A stretch of DNA of 64,000 bases, taken from positions 39,370,001 to 39,434,000 of the forward strand of contig CM114274.1 of assembly GCA_050084515.1 (NCBI GenBank), read 5' to 3'. The notes beneath the pieces are model-generated. The model made no database searches. It saw nothing but the letters and a program-made list of their open reading frames with translations, and was not told where the DNA came from. How positions within the stretch are numbered: the first letter of the stretch is position 1; the number at the start of each line of letters is the position of its first letter. The position numbers and the translations under genes were made by a program. The stretch comes from Blasia pusilla. Lineage: Eukaryota > Marchantiophyta > Marchantiopsida > Blasiales. Below, one piece after another: positions 52,925-63,989 of this stretch.

Positions 52925-54769
52925 TTGGTAGTACTTCATGAATGGGAAGTGAGGGAGTTGAGGATCTTCTCCAAACCTTTGACAACATTGTTGAGCCAAC
53001 AAGGAGGAGTTCACATAGGAGAGCAAAGATCAACAAGGGCTCTTCAAGCGATTGTAAAGAAGTTGGGAAGATTTGATGGGAGGAACATCACCAAGTATGT
53101 TCGAGAGTACGTCTGTAAGATGGAGGTAAATCGTGTATCCGAAGGTGATATGGTGTCAAGTTTTGAGTTAGTTGTAATACCAGAGACTCGTAGTCAAGTG
53201 AAGAAGTTGAGAGCAGAAAATCCGACCTCGTGGGAGGAGTATGAGCAGTTGCTGAAAGGAGAATTCTTTGATGATGATGTGGATCGGATGACTAAGAGGA
53301 GTTTTTTAGAATGGATAGAGCAACGTCTAGGGAAGGGAATGACTCCAAATGAATTATTGCGTGAGTTTGAGAAGCGGTTTTTTCAGCTTTCTTCTTCTGA
53401 AAGAGCAACTCTAGACTTGAGGAAAACTGAGTTATTCCTTGAGGCTGCTGACGAGAATTTGGAGGACAAGCTTTTCATAATGTTGGCGGACAAGACCGAA
53501 GAAGGAGGTATCAACACTAATTGGAAGAAAGTGGAAGAAGCTGTTGCTATCCTTACAAATCAAAATCGAAGTAGAGGAAGAACCGCACTATTCAAGTCGG
53601 AGGTATCAATTTCAAATCCATTGCCTAAGCCCGTTTCAACAAAACTTGAAGATTCTGCTATAGATGAGTTGGTGAAAGGTTTGAGAGAATTGAGAGTAGA
53701 AATGGCAGAGCTTAGACTTGATAGGAATCCTAGTGTTGGTGCTCCTTCGACAAGTAGGAACTTTGTGAGAAGATGTATATGGTGTGATAGTGTTGAGCAT
53801 CAACGTCGAGAATGTGAGGAGTTTTCAGAAGCTCTTAGGAATGGAATAGTAAACTTCAAAGATGGGAAGATTCATTCAACGCAGAATGGTATGCCGTTTA
53901 ATACCAACTTTGGTAGAGGAGGAATGAAAGGCTTAGTGAGAAGTCAAGTAGGAGTTGCCACTACGGCATTAGATTCTGATACCTTTGCAGTAAAAATAGA
54001 AGCGCCTATTGTATCTGTAGCTAAAAGTGAATCATTACAATTTCCTCGAGAAGTGATGATACGAGGGGCAGAGACTATCCGTCATCTGACTGGATGGGAT
54101 GATCCAGTGAAAGCTGGGTGTGTTAAAGCATACCTAGCACAAGAGAAACATGTGAGTTGGCAAGATGCTAGTGTGGAGGAGAAGAGGAGACGCGACAATG
54201 ATGGTGCTGATCTCGAGGAAGTTGCAAGAAGAGCAAGGACCGTAAGAAGGAAAGGGCAACCAGAGGCGCAACCATCAAGAGAAGAAGGGCCTTCTACGTC
54301 TGAATCTATGATGGATTCTCAAATGAAAGAAGGTGGAATGAAGGAGAAAGAATTGAGGTCATCCCAAAAGACAAAGGGTAAGACTCCTACATACAAGATG
54401 CAGTCTGATATAGAGACAAGCACGAATTTAAAGGAGATTCTTGAGGAGAGGATTTTGGATGCAAAAATAAAGTTTTCTTTTAGGGAAGTCTTGGGAATAG
54501 CCAAACGTGACTTTCATGAGTTGATCATAGATGTGATCAAAAGAAAAAGGCAGATGACTGCAGATATGGTGATGGTGAGGGCATTGGATACTGACATCAC
54601 AAAAGAAGAAGATGAAGAGCTTTGCCAAGTTTTTGGACAAAAGCTTGATTTACAAGGAGAAGAGGCGAGAGTAGGAGAAGCCTTGACAGAACAAGGTGAA
54701 GAAAGACAAAATGGTGGACACTATTCTCGGTCATATTGGGCGCGTGCAACGACGAAGGCTAGAGTTTGA
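52925..54769 (+). CDS. Element G gag
   Basis: A 614-codon open frame. Capsid-like helices come first (KKLGRFDGRNITKYVREY, SWEEYEQLLKGEFF, MTPNELLREFEKRF), then a CCHC knuckle CIWCDSVEHQRREC (C-x2-C-x4-H-x4-C), FKDGKIH and NTNFGRGGM. A long charged region rich in Lys and Glu follows. The knuckle indicates RNA binding. It is the longest intact frame in the window. The true initiator may lie a few codons in, since the first residues have no conserved match. A frame change separates it from the protease. Confidence 0.88.
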   Translation: MVVLHEWEVRELRIFSKPLTTLLSQQGGVHIGEQRSTRALQAIVKKLGRFDGRNITKYVREYVCKMEVNRVSEGDMVSSFELVVIPETRSQVKKLRAENPTSWEEYEQLLKGEFFDDDVDRMTKRSFLEWIEQRLGKGMTPNELLREFEKRFFQLSSSERATLDLRKTELFLEAADENLEDKLFIMLADKTEEGGINTNWKKVEEAVAILTNQNRSRGRTALFKSEVSISNPLPKPVSTKLEDSAIDELVKGLRELRVEMAELRLDRNPSVGAPSTSRNFVRRCIWCDSVEHQRRECEEFSEALRNGIVNFKDGKIHSTQNGMPFNTNFGRGGMKGLVRSQVGVATTALDSDTFAVKIEAPIVSVAKSESLQFPREVMIRGAETIRHLTGWDDPVKAGCVKAYLAQEKHVSWQDASVEEKRRRDNDGADLEEVARRARTVRRKGQPEAQPSREEGPSTSESMMDSQMKEGGMKEKELRSSQKTKGKTPTYKMQSDIETSTNLKEILEERILDAKIKFSFREVLGIAKRDFHELIIDVIKRKRQMTADMVMVRALDTDITKEEDEELCQVFGQKLDLQGEEARVGEALTEQGEERQNGGHYSRSYWARATTKARV

Positions 54770-55225
54770 CTCGGCTCTCTTCAAGAGTCAGTTCTGGCTC
54801 TCGTTGATCATGGTTCGGAGATCAACATCATGTCTCGATTTGTATACGACAAAGGGATGTGGCCAATTGATACAAGGCATGGATGGGTACTACAAGCGGC
54901 TAACAACCAAAAAGGTGAACTCTATGGTGCTTGTCCATCCGTCAAAACTCGTATCGGAGATGTGTTGATTGAGCAAAATTTCTTTGTTCAGAATGGAGCT
55001 GCTTATCCTATGATTCTTGGGCAACCTTACATCACAGCATCTAGAATGGAGACCAAAGTCATGGATGATGGGTCTCATTATGCCCGTATTAGAAGTCAGG
55101 ATGGAACAAGATCAGTTCAATTCCTCACTGTACGAGTAGATCATGAAAGGAATAGAGAGAAGTTGAGAGATGGTCCTATGAAGGTAGAGAAAGAGTTTTT
55201 GGATTTTTCGTTAGCACTCCTGTAG
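54770..55225 (+). pseudogene. Element G protease
   Basis: Near 54800 one reads LALVDHGSEINIMSRFVYDKG. This is a retropepsin active site in which His replaces Ser/Thr of the D-S/T-G triad, a variant seen in related gypsy lineages. QNGAAYPMILGQPYI downstream is the conserved ILG block. The open frame runs to 55225. The interval to RT (55226-55448) has stops and an A-rich run. Confidence 0.8.
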
Positions 55226-55448
55226 AGCGGGAATATGGGGGTGCAGAGAAAAGAAAGAGTCTTCCGCTAGCAGAAGGGGAAGAATCATATATGTTTAGGT
55301 GTGGGTTTTCTCAATGTTTTTCTTCGTGGTCTAGTAGATTCCAAATGATGAAAGAAATGAATGAAAAGAAAAGGCGTTTTATGAAGAAAAAAAAAAGGGT
55401 TTTTTAAAATGTGAGGGTGTTCTATTAGATAAAGAGTTCATTAGTGGG

Positions 55449-57340
55449 ATGTATAAAGAAGAGGGTTTTGGAGATAGTCTTGAAGAGGTGTTTACCCAAA
55501 TGAACGCCGATTCGCTGGATACAAGTATGATTACAATTCACTTGTCTGAGTTGCATGAAGAGATATCAAGGTTCATGGAAGGAGAAAATGAATATGAATC
55601 TACGGAGAAGGAAGCGGATGGGCACGGGTTTGAGTCTGACGAACATCCCATGGAGGCACGACTGCACACAAAATACAAGACAATGGCCCGGAAGGTGAAA
55701 CCAATGGCTACTCAACTACCAGAGGGTTGTGGGAGACAAGTAGAACGTGCATCAATGGAGCCAAGTCTGCGGGATATGAAGAAGATAGGACACAAGTTCA
55801 CAGAAGAGACGCTAGATCGTCTGCAAATCGGAGGGGGTGAGTTTCTCACAGAAATTGAAAGAAAAAGCTTTCGGGAGATGTTAAGGAGACATGGTAAGGC
55901 TTTCTCTTTTACTACACAAGAAATTGGTTGTGTAGACACGAGTGTGGTGGCACCGATGGTAATTTTCATAGTTCCGCATGTATCTTGGGATTTGAAACTC
56001 ATACTAGTACCACGAGCGATGATTCCCAAGCTAATTGAGTTATTGAAGGAGAAGATGCAGATGGGTATCTTAGAGCCATCTATGGGGCCTTACTCGAGTC
56101 GATGGTTCACTGTGCCGAAGAAATCAGGAGCTCTCCGGTTCATTCAAGATATGCAACCGGAAAATAAGGTAACCATTCGAAATATGGGAGCGGGGCCTAG
56201 AATAGATGAAGTCGCAGAAGCTTTTGCAGCCCGTGCTATCTATTCTATAGGAGATTTGCACTCGGGATATGATCAATTCCAATTAGCTACAGAGAGTAGA
56301 GATATTACCACTATGCGCACTCCACTTGGGCTTGTAAGAATATGCATATTACCTCAAGGAGCAACAAATTCTGTCGCTCACATGCAGAGAGTGCAATGAA
56401 TAAGATCTTGAAAGAGTTCATTCCTGAGAAAACCATTCCTTTTGTAGATGATATTCCTATAAAGGGGTGTGTTATAAAAGATAGGATTGAGAGGGTTGTG
56501 AAAGATGGGTGTAGAAAGTTTGTGTCTGATCATATTCGTAATGTGGATATGATCATAACAAGACTAGAAGAGGTCAATCTTACTCTTTCTGGAGAAAAGT
56601 GTAGCTTTGGGGTTCCTCAGATTGTGGTAGTGGGTCATCTTTGTGGAGAGTTTGGCCGAAAACCAAACCCAACAAAAGTTGATGTTATTGGGAGGATACG
56701 AGAATGCAAAAACGTCACCGAAGTGAGAAGGTTTTTAGGAGCTTGTGTGTTTTATCAGGTATGGATTCCTCATTTTGGCCACATATCTGATCCTTTGTAT
56801 GAGTTGTTGAGAAAGAAGAAGAAGTTCACTTGGGAGAAGAAGCAAAGAGCAGCAATGATGCAGTTGAAGGAGGCATTGAAGTCGCCACCTGTTCTACGAC
56901 AAATAAGCTACGAATGCGGAAGACCTATTATCATCATAGTGGACACTAGCCCTATTGCTATCGGGTGGGCAGTTGGGCAGGATGACGCAGAAGGAAGAAG
57001 ATTTGCGACAAGGTTTGGAGCTCGTATACTCACGGAACGACACAGGAGGTACCCTCAGGTAAAGAGGCAGCTTTGGGGAGTTGTAACTGCAATGAAAGCT
57101 GAGAAGGAGTATCTTATGGGAGCCTACATATTGCTTGAGGTTGATTGTCTACCTTTGTTAGGTATGATTGCGAATTGTACGACTCCAGATATAGCCATGC
57201 TACGTTGGATAGCCTACATTAGGTCCTTGAATCCACAATTGAAGCATATAGTTGGGAAAGAGAACTCAGTAGCTGACATGTTGTCTAGAGCTAGATTTAG
57301 TCAAGAAGAAGATATGGAGGCAACTGAGATAGATGGATGA
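55449..57340 (+). pseudogene. Element G reverse transcriptase and RNase H
   Basis: Frame 1 (55449-56399) has YSSRWFTVPKKSGALRFI, YSIGDLHSGYDQFQL and ICILPQGATNSV. A one-base frameshift near 56395 leads into frame 2 (56342-57340): MNKILKEFIPEKTIPFVDD (catalytic FVDD), FLGACVFYQVWIP, FTWEKKQRAAMMQL, then RNase H with IIIIVDTSPIAIGWAVGQ, RRYPQVKRQLWGVV and ENSVADMLSR. All main blocks are present, but the frameshift falls just before the FVDD box, so no continuous RT can be made from this copy. Confidence 0.9.
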
Positions 57341-58698
57341 TGCACATGTGTTGCAAGTGTTATCTCAAGAACAAGGTGGCACAGAGGATATCCTAGCCTT
57401 CAAAGAGAATTTGTATGAGGGCAGGTTAAAAGAAATTGGGCGCTATTTAAGCACTCTGCAAAGAGACGGAGGATGGACAGACAAGTTCTTCAAGGAGATT
57501 CGGCGTAAGGCGTATGGTTATCTACTACAAGATGGATATCTTTGGAAAAGGCCAAAGAGGAAAGATGGAATGCCCTTGAGGGTGGTGGATGACAATGGGA
57601 CAAAAATGCAAGTGCTCAAAGAATTCCACAATTCTTTATGGGCAGGTCACAGAGGTACTTGGGCAACTTTCACCAAGATAAAAGAGAGGTATTGGTGGAA
57701 AGGCCTATATAAGGATGTTGAGAGATATGTTGGGTGTTGAATATCAGTTTCAATCAAAAATCAGGATGAGAGATGGACTTAAACCCACGTATCCTTTGTC
57801 TATTCATCATCAATGGGTTATAGATCTAGTTGCTATGCCACTAGGTCTTTGGGGAATGCGTTACCTGGTCCTAGCACGACAAGAGTTGTCCAACTTTGTA
57901 GAAGGGAGGGCTTTACGGGCTAAAACAACATAGCCTATATGTCGTTTTATTCTAGAGGATATTGTTGCTCGATATGGGAGTGTCGGGAGAATCCGTGCAG
58001 ATAGAGATGAGTTGAATGCGGAGGAAGCACGAGAGTTCTTCAAGAGATATGGAGTCCAGTTGAGATTAACAACCTCCATGAATCCGGAGGCAAACGGCAA
58101 GAGCGAAAGGGGACATCCGCCAATCATTCAAGCATTGGTAAAGGCGTATGGAGATCGTTATGTTGATTGGCCTAGATTACTTCCATTTGCTTTATGGGCT
58201 GATAGAACCACTCACAACACCGTTACAGGGTTCATGCCTACAGAGTTGATGACAGGTCAAAAGCCGATAATGCCAGCAGAAGGAGATATACCCACTTGGA
58301 TGGGTTTGCCATGGAAAGACGGGCTTGATAAGGAAGAGCTCCTAGCACTTTGAATGCAGCAGCTAGAGCGGCGGGAAGAAGATATTGCAGAAGTATTAGT
58401 CAAAATGAAGGAAGCAAGGTTGAAAAATGAGGAGCGCCTCGACAAAACTCATCGACTTCGGAAGGAGCGGATAAGAGAAGGAGATTGGGTCTTGGTGCAT
58501 AACAACAGCCTCGACAACCAGCATAGTACAATTAAAAAGTTTGCACGTCGCTGCTTTGGTCCATACGTTGTAGTCTTTGCTTTTGACAATGCCACTTACA
58601 AACTACGTGAACTAGATGGCACGATTCTCAAGCTGCCCATTGCAGGAAAAAGGGTCAAGATTTTTCGTAGACGTGAAGGATTTCTTGATTTCGATTGA
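57333..58698 (+). pseudogene. Element G integrase
   Basis: The zinc-binding part (57333-57740) has WAGHRGTWATFTKIKERYWW. After a frame change come HHQWVIDLVAMPLG (Asp 1), then a TAG stop, RIRADRDELNAEEAREFF (Asp 2) and PEANGKSERGHPPI (Glu). A TGA precedes the C-terminal part (58354-58698): RIREGDWVLVHN, RCFGPYVVVFA and YKLRELDG, an SH3-like GPY/F domain. No chromodomain or PHD follows. Both stops fit C-to-T changes (CAG or CGA origin). Confidence 0.9.
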
Positions 58699-58778
58699 AT
58701 GTGTCTAGAGGCACAACATAAATAAGTCTATAGCAAGAAGTCACGATGTTTCGACACATACCGGAGGATGTGCAGGTT

Positions 58779-58791
58779 AGGAGGGGGTGAA
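58779..58791 (+). other. Polypurine tract of element G
   Basis: AGGAGGGGGTGAA lies immediately upstream of the 3' LTR, the expected primer for plus-strand DNA synthesis. Confidence 0.85.
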
Positions 58792-60050
58792 TGTCGTATA
58801 GTAAAATCAATCAGTATGTAAATTCCTTCGTCATTAAGTGTTAGATAGAGTTTCATTACTATTAAGTAAATTGGCTTAGAAAAAGGAAATTCTTATGTTT
58901 AAACCTCTTTATGGTGCCTTTTTTATACGGGCCCAACTTTAGAAAAGGAGGTAATAAATAAAAGATGACTTTATAAAAGTAAAGTAGTTGCTTTAATGAA
59001 AAGCAAAAGTAGTCTTGGTTGGTGACTAGGTTAGTTGGGGTAATTTGGAAAATATCAAGTGGATAAAAGAGGATACTTTGGAAGAGATAAGAGGAAATCT
59101 ACTTGTGTCAAAATGTGATTGGCTAAGCCTTGAGAGGAAGCCATGTGGCACAAGATAAGATTATCCCTATTTCGTATACTTGTGGATCCCTTGTGAGTAT
59201 ATAAAGAGAAGGGACCTTCAAGAGTTCATCACCTTCTATTCCACATCTTGAGTCTCTCGTGTCTTTCTTGAGTATATGGCTTTGGGATTGCTTGCTCTTC
59301 CAATGAGAGTGGATCACCCCTCTTGGGAGAGTAACTTGATCATGGTCTATTCTTCGAGAGGTTTCTAGAGTGTGGTGTGTGTGTGGGGGGATGAGAGGTT
59401 TGTCACTGTAGAGGAGTTTAGTCATACTAAAATAGCGGATGTTTTGGCTTGTTACTTTCCTAATGAGAGTGGATTATCCCTCTTGGGAGAATAACTCCGC
59501 CAAAACCCATTCTTGAGGAGAGTAGAGAATGGGGTGGAGCATGAGCTGTGCCCGACTTTCCTTTCCTCAATCCTTACCATGTCAAGGTACTCTTTGTAGA
59601 TAGGCACTGGTTCACTCGCTATTTAGTTTATCACTTTGGGCAGACGTTCATGAACTAGGTCATGCAATCTCCAACTCCGGTGATTCTTCTTATCGTCACA
59701 TATGGAAGGACATGGGATTGTACTTTGTATGTCCTTATATAGTGATCCATGGATGTCAATAGGCCTACTCAAGTAGGGTTTAACACTAGTTGTGATATCT
59801 TCCTCGTGTACAAGCGTAGAATAGTTTATACGGATTTTATAGTTAGGAATTTCGGGGTCCGATGTTACGAAGAAGTGATCGCCTCGGCACTTCCATTTGT
59901 GATACCTGTCGTGAGAGAATGGAAAAATTCTCTCACGACATAATTTTGTATTGAAAAAGGAGAACTTATTAGAGAGTTCACCTTGCATCGACCGCATCTA
60001 CCGCAGCTAGAAGGCCCGCCCTTGCTCGAAGAAAGACTCTCGACACGACA
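58792..60050 (+). repeat. 3' LTR of element G
   Basis: 1259 bp, starting TGTCGTATAGTAAAATCA and ending CTCTCGACACGACA. Many scattered differences and small indels from the 5' LTR indicate a moderately old insertion. Confidence 0.92.
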
Positions 60051-60990
60051 GCGGTCGTCTACCCCGATTGTCCATCTTGTACGCCCAACTGGTAGGACCA
60101 CTCAATGTGTATGGTGGATCACTAACGCACTCTTCTCCACGCTCCCCCTCGTGTGAAGACGACATAGAAGGAGATTGAGGTGGTCTCTCAAGTGGAGATC
60201 CTCGAAACCTCACACCACTCCGGGTAAACCCTCTAGAGCTATTCTCACGTCCACTACCTCGCCTCTTAAAATCCTGAAAGGATGCCGTGATGGCCCTCGT
60301 GCCCCTCTCACACAATCACTCTCAATCTCGTGAGTAATCCCTCAATCACTCAATCTACACTCTCTCATTGAGACGTGTGATGTGCGGCAACAAGGAGCGT
60401 GGTGCAGCAAATCAACTGATCTATTGTCTCATCGACAAACCATCCTAAACTCTAAACATCCCACATAGGTTTATGTTCCCTAAACCCATACATTATCGAT
60501 GCTCTCAACATCAGCACAAAACCCAATATCCCAAATAACTTCCCAATACTCGAAAATCCCTCACACGTGGAGGGTAATAGACCAGAATGGGTAACTTGAC
60601 AATAATGTCGATGTCGCCCCTCGGCAACTACAAATCTCGACCCCAACTCGGTTGTGGTGATAACTCCTCCAATTAGCAAGTCGTACTCCTCTCGTACTGA
60701 CGCTGCTCAAACCTCCTCGATGTGGGGTGCAAGTCCAGCGGTCTAGTGCGGCACTAGCGGCATGGAAGGGCTACAAACGGCACGGCACTCGGCGGCATAC
60801 CCTCCTCCATGAGCAATTCCCACACTCTACTCCTTAGTGAAGGAGCGGCTCCGCCATTGAGACGATGCGGTGCGGCCACAAGCAGCATGGCGCAGCAATC
60901 GGCGGTGCGTTGCGGTTACGGGTGTCATGGCACGGTACTCGATTGTCGTCGAGCGGCTACCAATTGCAACATAGCAGCATGAAATGAAAA
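60051..60990 (-). mobile_element. Gypsy copy F: gag N-terminus and leader
   Basis: The minus-strand frame 60315-60051 reads ITASFQDFKRRGSG, RGFTRSGVRFR and CVSDPPYTLSGPTSWAYK, matching copy B at 26390-26640 (ITASFRDFERRGGG; TLSGPTNWTYE) and GFTRSG of copy A. The leader to about 60990 matches 25690-26390 of copy B. It is cut on the left by element G. Confidence 0.82.
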
Positions 60991-61665
60991 CTCAAGCACC
61001 ATAACCCAAGGTCACCTGCCATCATTGCTTGATGACAAAACTGCGATGACGGTGGCGGCCAAAATAAAGTACGTGATCAGAGAATCAGTAGTCGTCGTGG
61101 AAGACCCTCCACTCCATAATGGCGGCAATGGAAACCAAAGGTGGACAACGGCCGAACGCAGCTCTCAGCAGCGCTAGGCGGCGGCGACAGCCAACGGTGG
61201 ATCGTTGACGTTGATGGTGATTGTGGACCATTGATGGCAACGGTTGATCATTGATGGTGACGGTGATGGTTGACCATTGATGGAGACTATGACGGCGGCT
61301 GGTTTAGGGTTTGAACAATTTAACCCTAAAAATTGCCTAGCAATGGCAGTTTTGCAAGATTGACCATCACTTTTTGCTCGCAATGCCAAATTGCAAACGA
61401 TCTATTGCATAGTGTGCATAGGTTCAAGGTCTATGACGGCCTCAAAAAATACTTTGAATCGGACATTGCAGTAAAAAAAAACGGAGACTGTTGCAAAGCC
61501 CAACGTCTCTTTTCCTACACAAAATTTGGCAGCGCTTCCGCGCTGATTTCTCCCAATAAAAATGTAAAACCTATGAAGACACAAATCAAAAAGCTACATG
61601 GTGCTCCCGAGAGCACCAGCATGGGGAAATTACCCCCCATACTCAATCCCTATATCCTGGCAAGG
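60991..61665. other. Unassigned DNA with a short imperfect repeat
   Basis: At 61195-61295, variants of TTGATGGTGACGGTTGACCA recur about four times. The frame at 61174-61389 is a translation of it. No gene is recognised. Confidence 0.45.
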
Positions 61666-61872
61666 CAAGGATGAGAGGAGCAATGAGGGAGAAGGGAGTG
61701 GAGGTGGAGGGAGGAAGAAATGGGGGAGTATGAAACACGAAGGCAAGTAAGGGGAATGAGAAAGAAGGGAAAGGTGGGGCCCATATAGACAAGTCATTCC
61801 ATAGGAGGGACACAAGTCCACGAACATGGACATGTCCATGAATACGGACTTTGTCCACATGCAACCTTGGAG
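61666..61872. mobile_element. Partial MITE copy, direct duplicate of 62184-62393
   Basis: About 205 bp (GGCAAGGATGAGAGGAGCAATGAG ... TTTGTCCACATGCAACCTTG in sequence order) repeats the right two-thirds of the MITE at 62064-62393 in the same orientation. The terminus TGCAACCTTG is retained; the left end is unclear. Confidence 0.7.
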
Positions 61873-62063
61873 AGGGCCAATCTGGAGGAAATTGGAGCTG
61901 ATGCTAGAAGTTCAAAGTTGTTGTTGCTGGTCAGGATTCCAAGACTACACTATCCTAAGATGCACAATGCACATTTGTTGTAAAGTGGAACTCGCATTTG
62001 CTGGATACATGTAGTATACATGAAAGGTTTCTAGGTTGCCATGGTTTGACATATGATTGTAGG

Positions 62064-62393
62064 CATGGTTGCACAAAAATGGTCAAGTCCTTCCTTAGGA
62101 CGGACATGGACGGACAAATCTGGACATGTCCACGGACATGGGTTCCAAGAGGTGGGACCCACACTTTTAGTCCATGATGGAAGGCAATGCAAGGATGAGA
62201 GGAGCAATGAGTGAGGAGGAAGTGGAGGTGGAAGTAGGAAGAAATGGGGGAGTATGGAACACGAAGGCAAGTAAGGGGAATGAGAAAGAAAGGAAAGGTG
62301 GGACCCATATAGACAAGTCCTTCCATAGGACAGACCTAAGTCCATGGACATGGACATGTCCACGGATGCAGACTTTGTCCACATGCAATCTTG
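62064..62393. mobile_element. hAT-like MITE with 8-bp target duplication
   Basis: 330 bp between two perfect copies of ATTGTAGG (62056-62063, 62394-62401). The inverted ends CATGGTTGCA and CAAGATTGCA differ at two positions. Sub-terminal GGACATGTCC and CCATGGACAT motifs recur. It encodes no protein; 8-bp duplications and CA-ended termini are typical of hAT elements. A decayed hAT transposase occurs at 16.4 kb, but a link between the two is not shown. Confidence 0.8.
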
Positions 62394-62401
62394 ATTGTAG
62401 G

Positions 62402-62519
62402 GCACCACCCAACGATTATTCAATGAATGTTGGCGCTTAATTATTGCTCTCCCATTCTCCGATCTACAAAACATAGTAAGATTTTATGAATACATCATCT
62501 CACATGATATGGAATAAGT
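62402..62519. other. Short junction sequence
   Basis: No feature is recognised between the MITE and the Helitron relic. Confidence 0.4.
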
Positions 62520-63989
62520 AAAGATGGCCAAGATAGAAATATCCTTCTATGCAATAGATGGGATGACCATCTTTCGTCTCTCTAGGATAGCCTTTTGTAC
62601 ATTTTTTAGTTTCCTTATCCATACATGAAGCATTTGGATTTAATGGCCCACATGGCATGTGAACCATGCAATTAGCAATAGTAGAATCAAGCCTTGGATG
62701 GATAGACGGTCAGGGATTTTCACTGAAATAAATATGGTAGTAATCGAAAGTGGTACGTGGTTTGTCTTCATCACCTAAAATAATAAGTACATGCATATGC
62801 GGAAGACCCCTCTTTTGGAATTCCACCACATGAATGCATCCTTTAACTCGACCCGATATTTTCTTGTTGATAAGAAGTCGTAACAAGTCCATTTTTTTCT
62901 TCTAAAAAACCCGCACTACCAAATCTAGGCGATCTCCAACAGATTGACCAGGTTTATAAGGCAGATGTAATCTCCTCCCACTTAGGACTGCATGTCATGG
63001 TTAAAAACTAATCAGGCTTCCCCAAATGCATCGTGATGTAATTGATGTATATGATATGGATCTCCATTAAAAGAAGAAGGTAATGCAATACGTCTCCCAA
63101 ACCCCCAGCAATCAGCATCATATCGATTCATGGCATCCTTTATACCTTGATATAATTCACCCCTCAACTCCTTCTGATTTAAGTGCACCCATGATAATCG
63201 TTGCATCTCTATAGTCGCATAGAGGTCAACCATATATTCTTGAGTAAGTCGAACAAACTGCAACAATCGATTGTCATCTTTGTTTATGATTTGCGTTTGA
63301 AGTCGAAAACATACAAATTGCAAGGCAGTAACACTCTTCATCTTCCTCTCCTGCATAATGTCCCCATCAACTCTATCCTCATGCGAATCCTCCCTAGAAT
63401 CATCTGAAAGTTCAATATCTCCCTTCTCCCCATGCTTAAAACCGCTTGGATGTTTTGATGTTGGATAGCCTTAGAATCTTCCAAGGATATTCCAAGATGC
63501 TAACCTGCTTTACCATAGACAAATAACAAAACAAAGTGCAATGGAATGTATGCTTCATTGAAGTCGTATATATGTCTCACTCCTCCATGTAGTTGTAATA
63601 TTATATCACGATGTTAAACGTGCTAACATAATTCCATCAACTGGGAAAATAACAGCAACCTCAAAAGCATATGGTAAGTTATGACGCTTTGCATCGAGAC
63701 CGCTCTTACTTGCCTTTACGATGATCTACATATTAATGTTGCTTGCTTCATATGCTATATGCCGAAATATCTTCACATATGGATTGCATTCGTGTAGCAT
63801 CTCTTGTAGCCCTTTCAAGATGTCTGTATTAAGTTCAGAAGATCTAGACATAATTCTTCCATGATTTTCCAATTCATTTGCAGTATTATGAATGTAGATT
63901 TGAGAAAATTGGGGATGAGCCCCTATATCTAATAGAATGATAGATCCCACCTTGGACCCTAAAGTGTCCAATGCCACCAACTTCTTCAT
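62520..63989 (-). pseudogene. Helitron Rep (Helitron_like_N and HUH endonuclease) relic
   Basis: Helitrons transpose by rolling-circle replication using a Rep-helicase protein. In minus order: LQEMLHECNPYVKIFRHIAYE (63.8 kb), NLPYAFEVAVIFP, then in frame 63356-63012 VDLYATIEMQRLSWV, NQKELRGELYQGIKDA and GRRIALPSSFNGDP. A frame change gives TMTCSPKWEEI (usual FTCNPxW, Asn to Ser). The frame 62892-62710 has VVEFQKRGLPHMHVLI, whose HMH is the HUH metal-binding motif. CMVHMPCGPLNPNASC follows near 62.63 kb. The catalytic Tyr region and helicase are not present. It begins outside the window and is broken by several stops. Confidence 0.86.

Larger units (their letters stand above)
51565..60050 (+). 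mobile_element. Ty3/gypsy LTR retrotransposon G, full length
   Basis: An 8.5-kb plus-strand element: 5' LTR (51565-52848), PBS, gag, protease, RT, RNase H, integrase, PPT and 3' LTR (58792-60050). The LTR ends are TGTCGT ... ACGACA. It belongs to a lineage distinct from A/B/C and has no methyltransferase or PHD finger. Its protease has DHGS instead of DSG/DTG and its RT has FVDD. There is no target duplication: TCCGC on the left, GCGGT on the right. The left flank is DNMT sequence (copy E) and the right flank is gag sequence (copy F). Frames are broken at several points. Confidence 0.93.
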
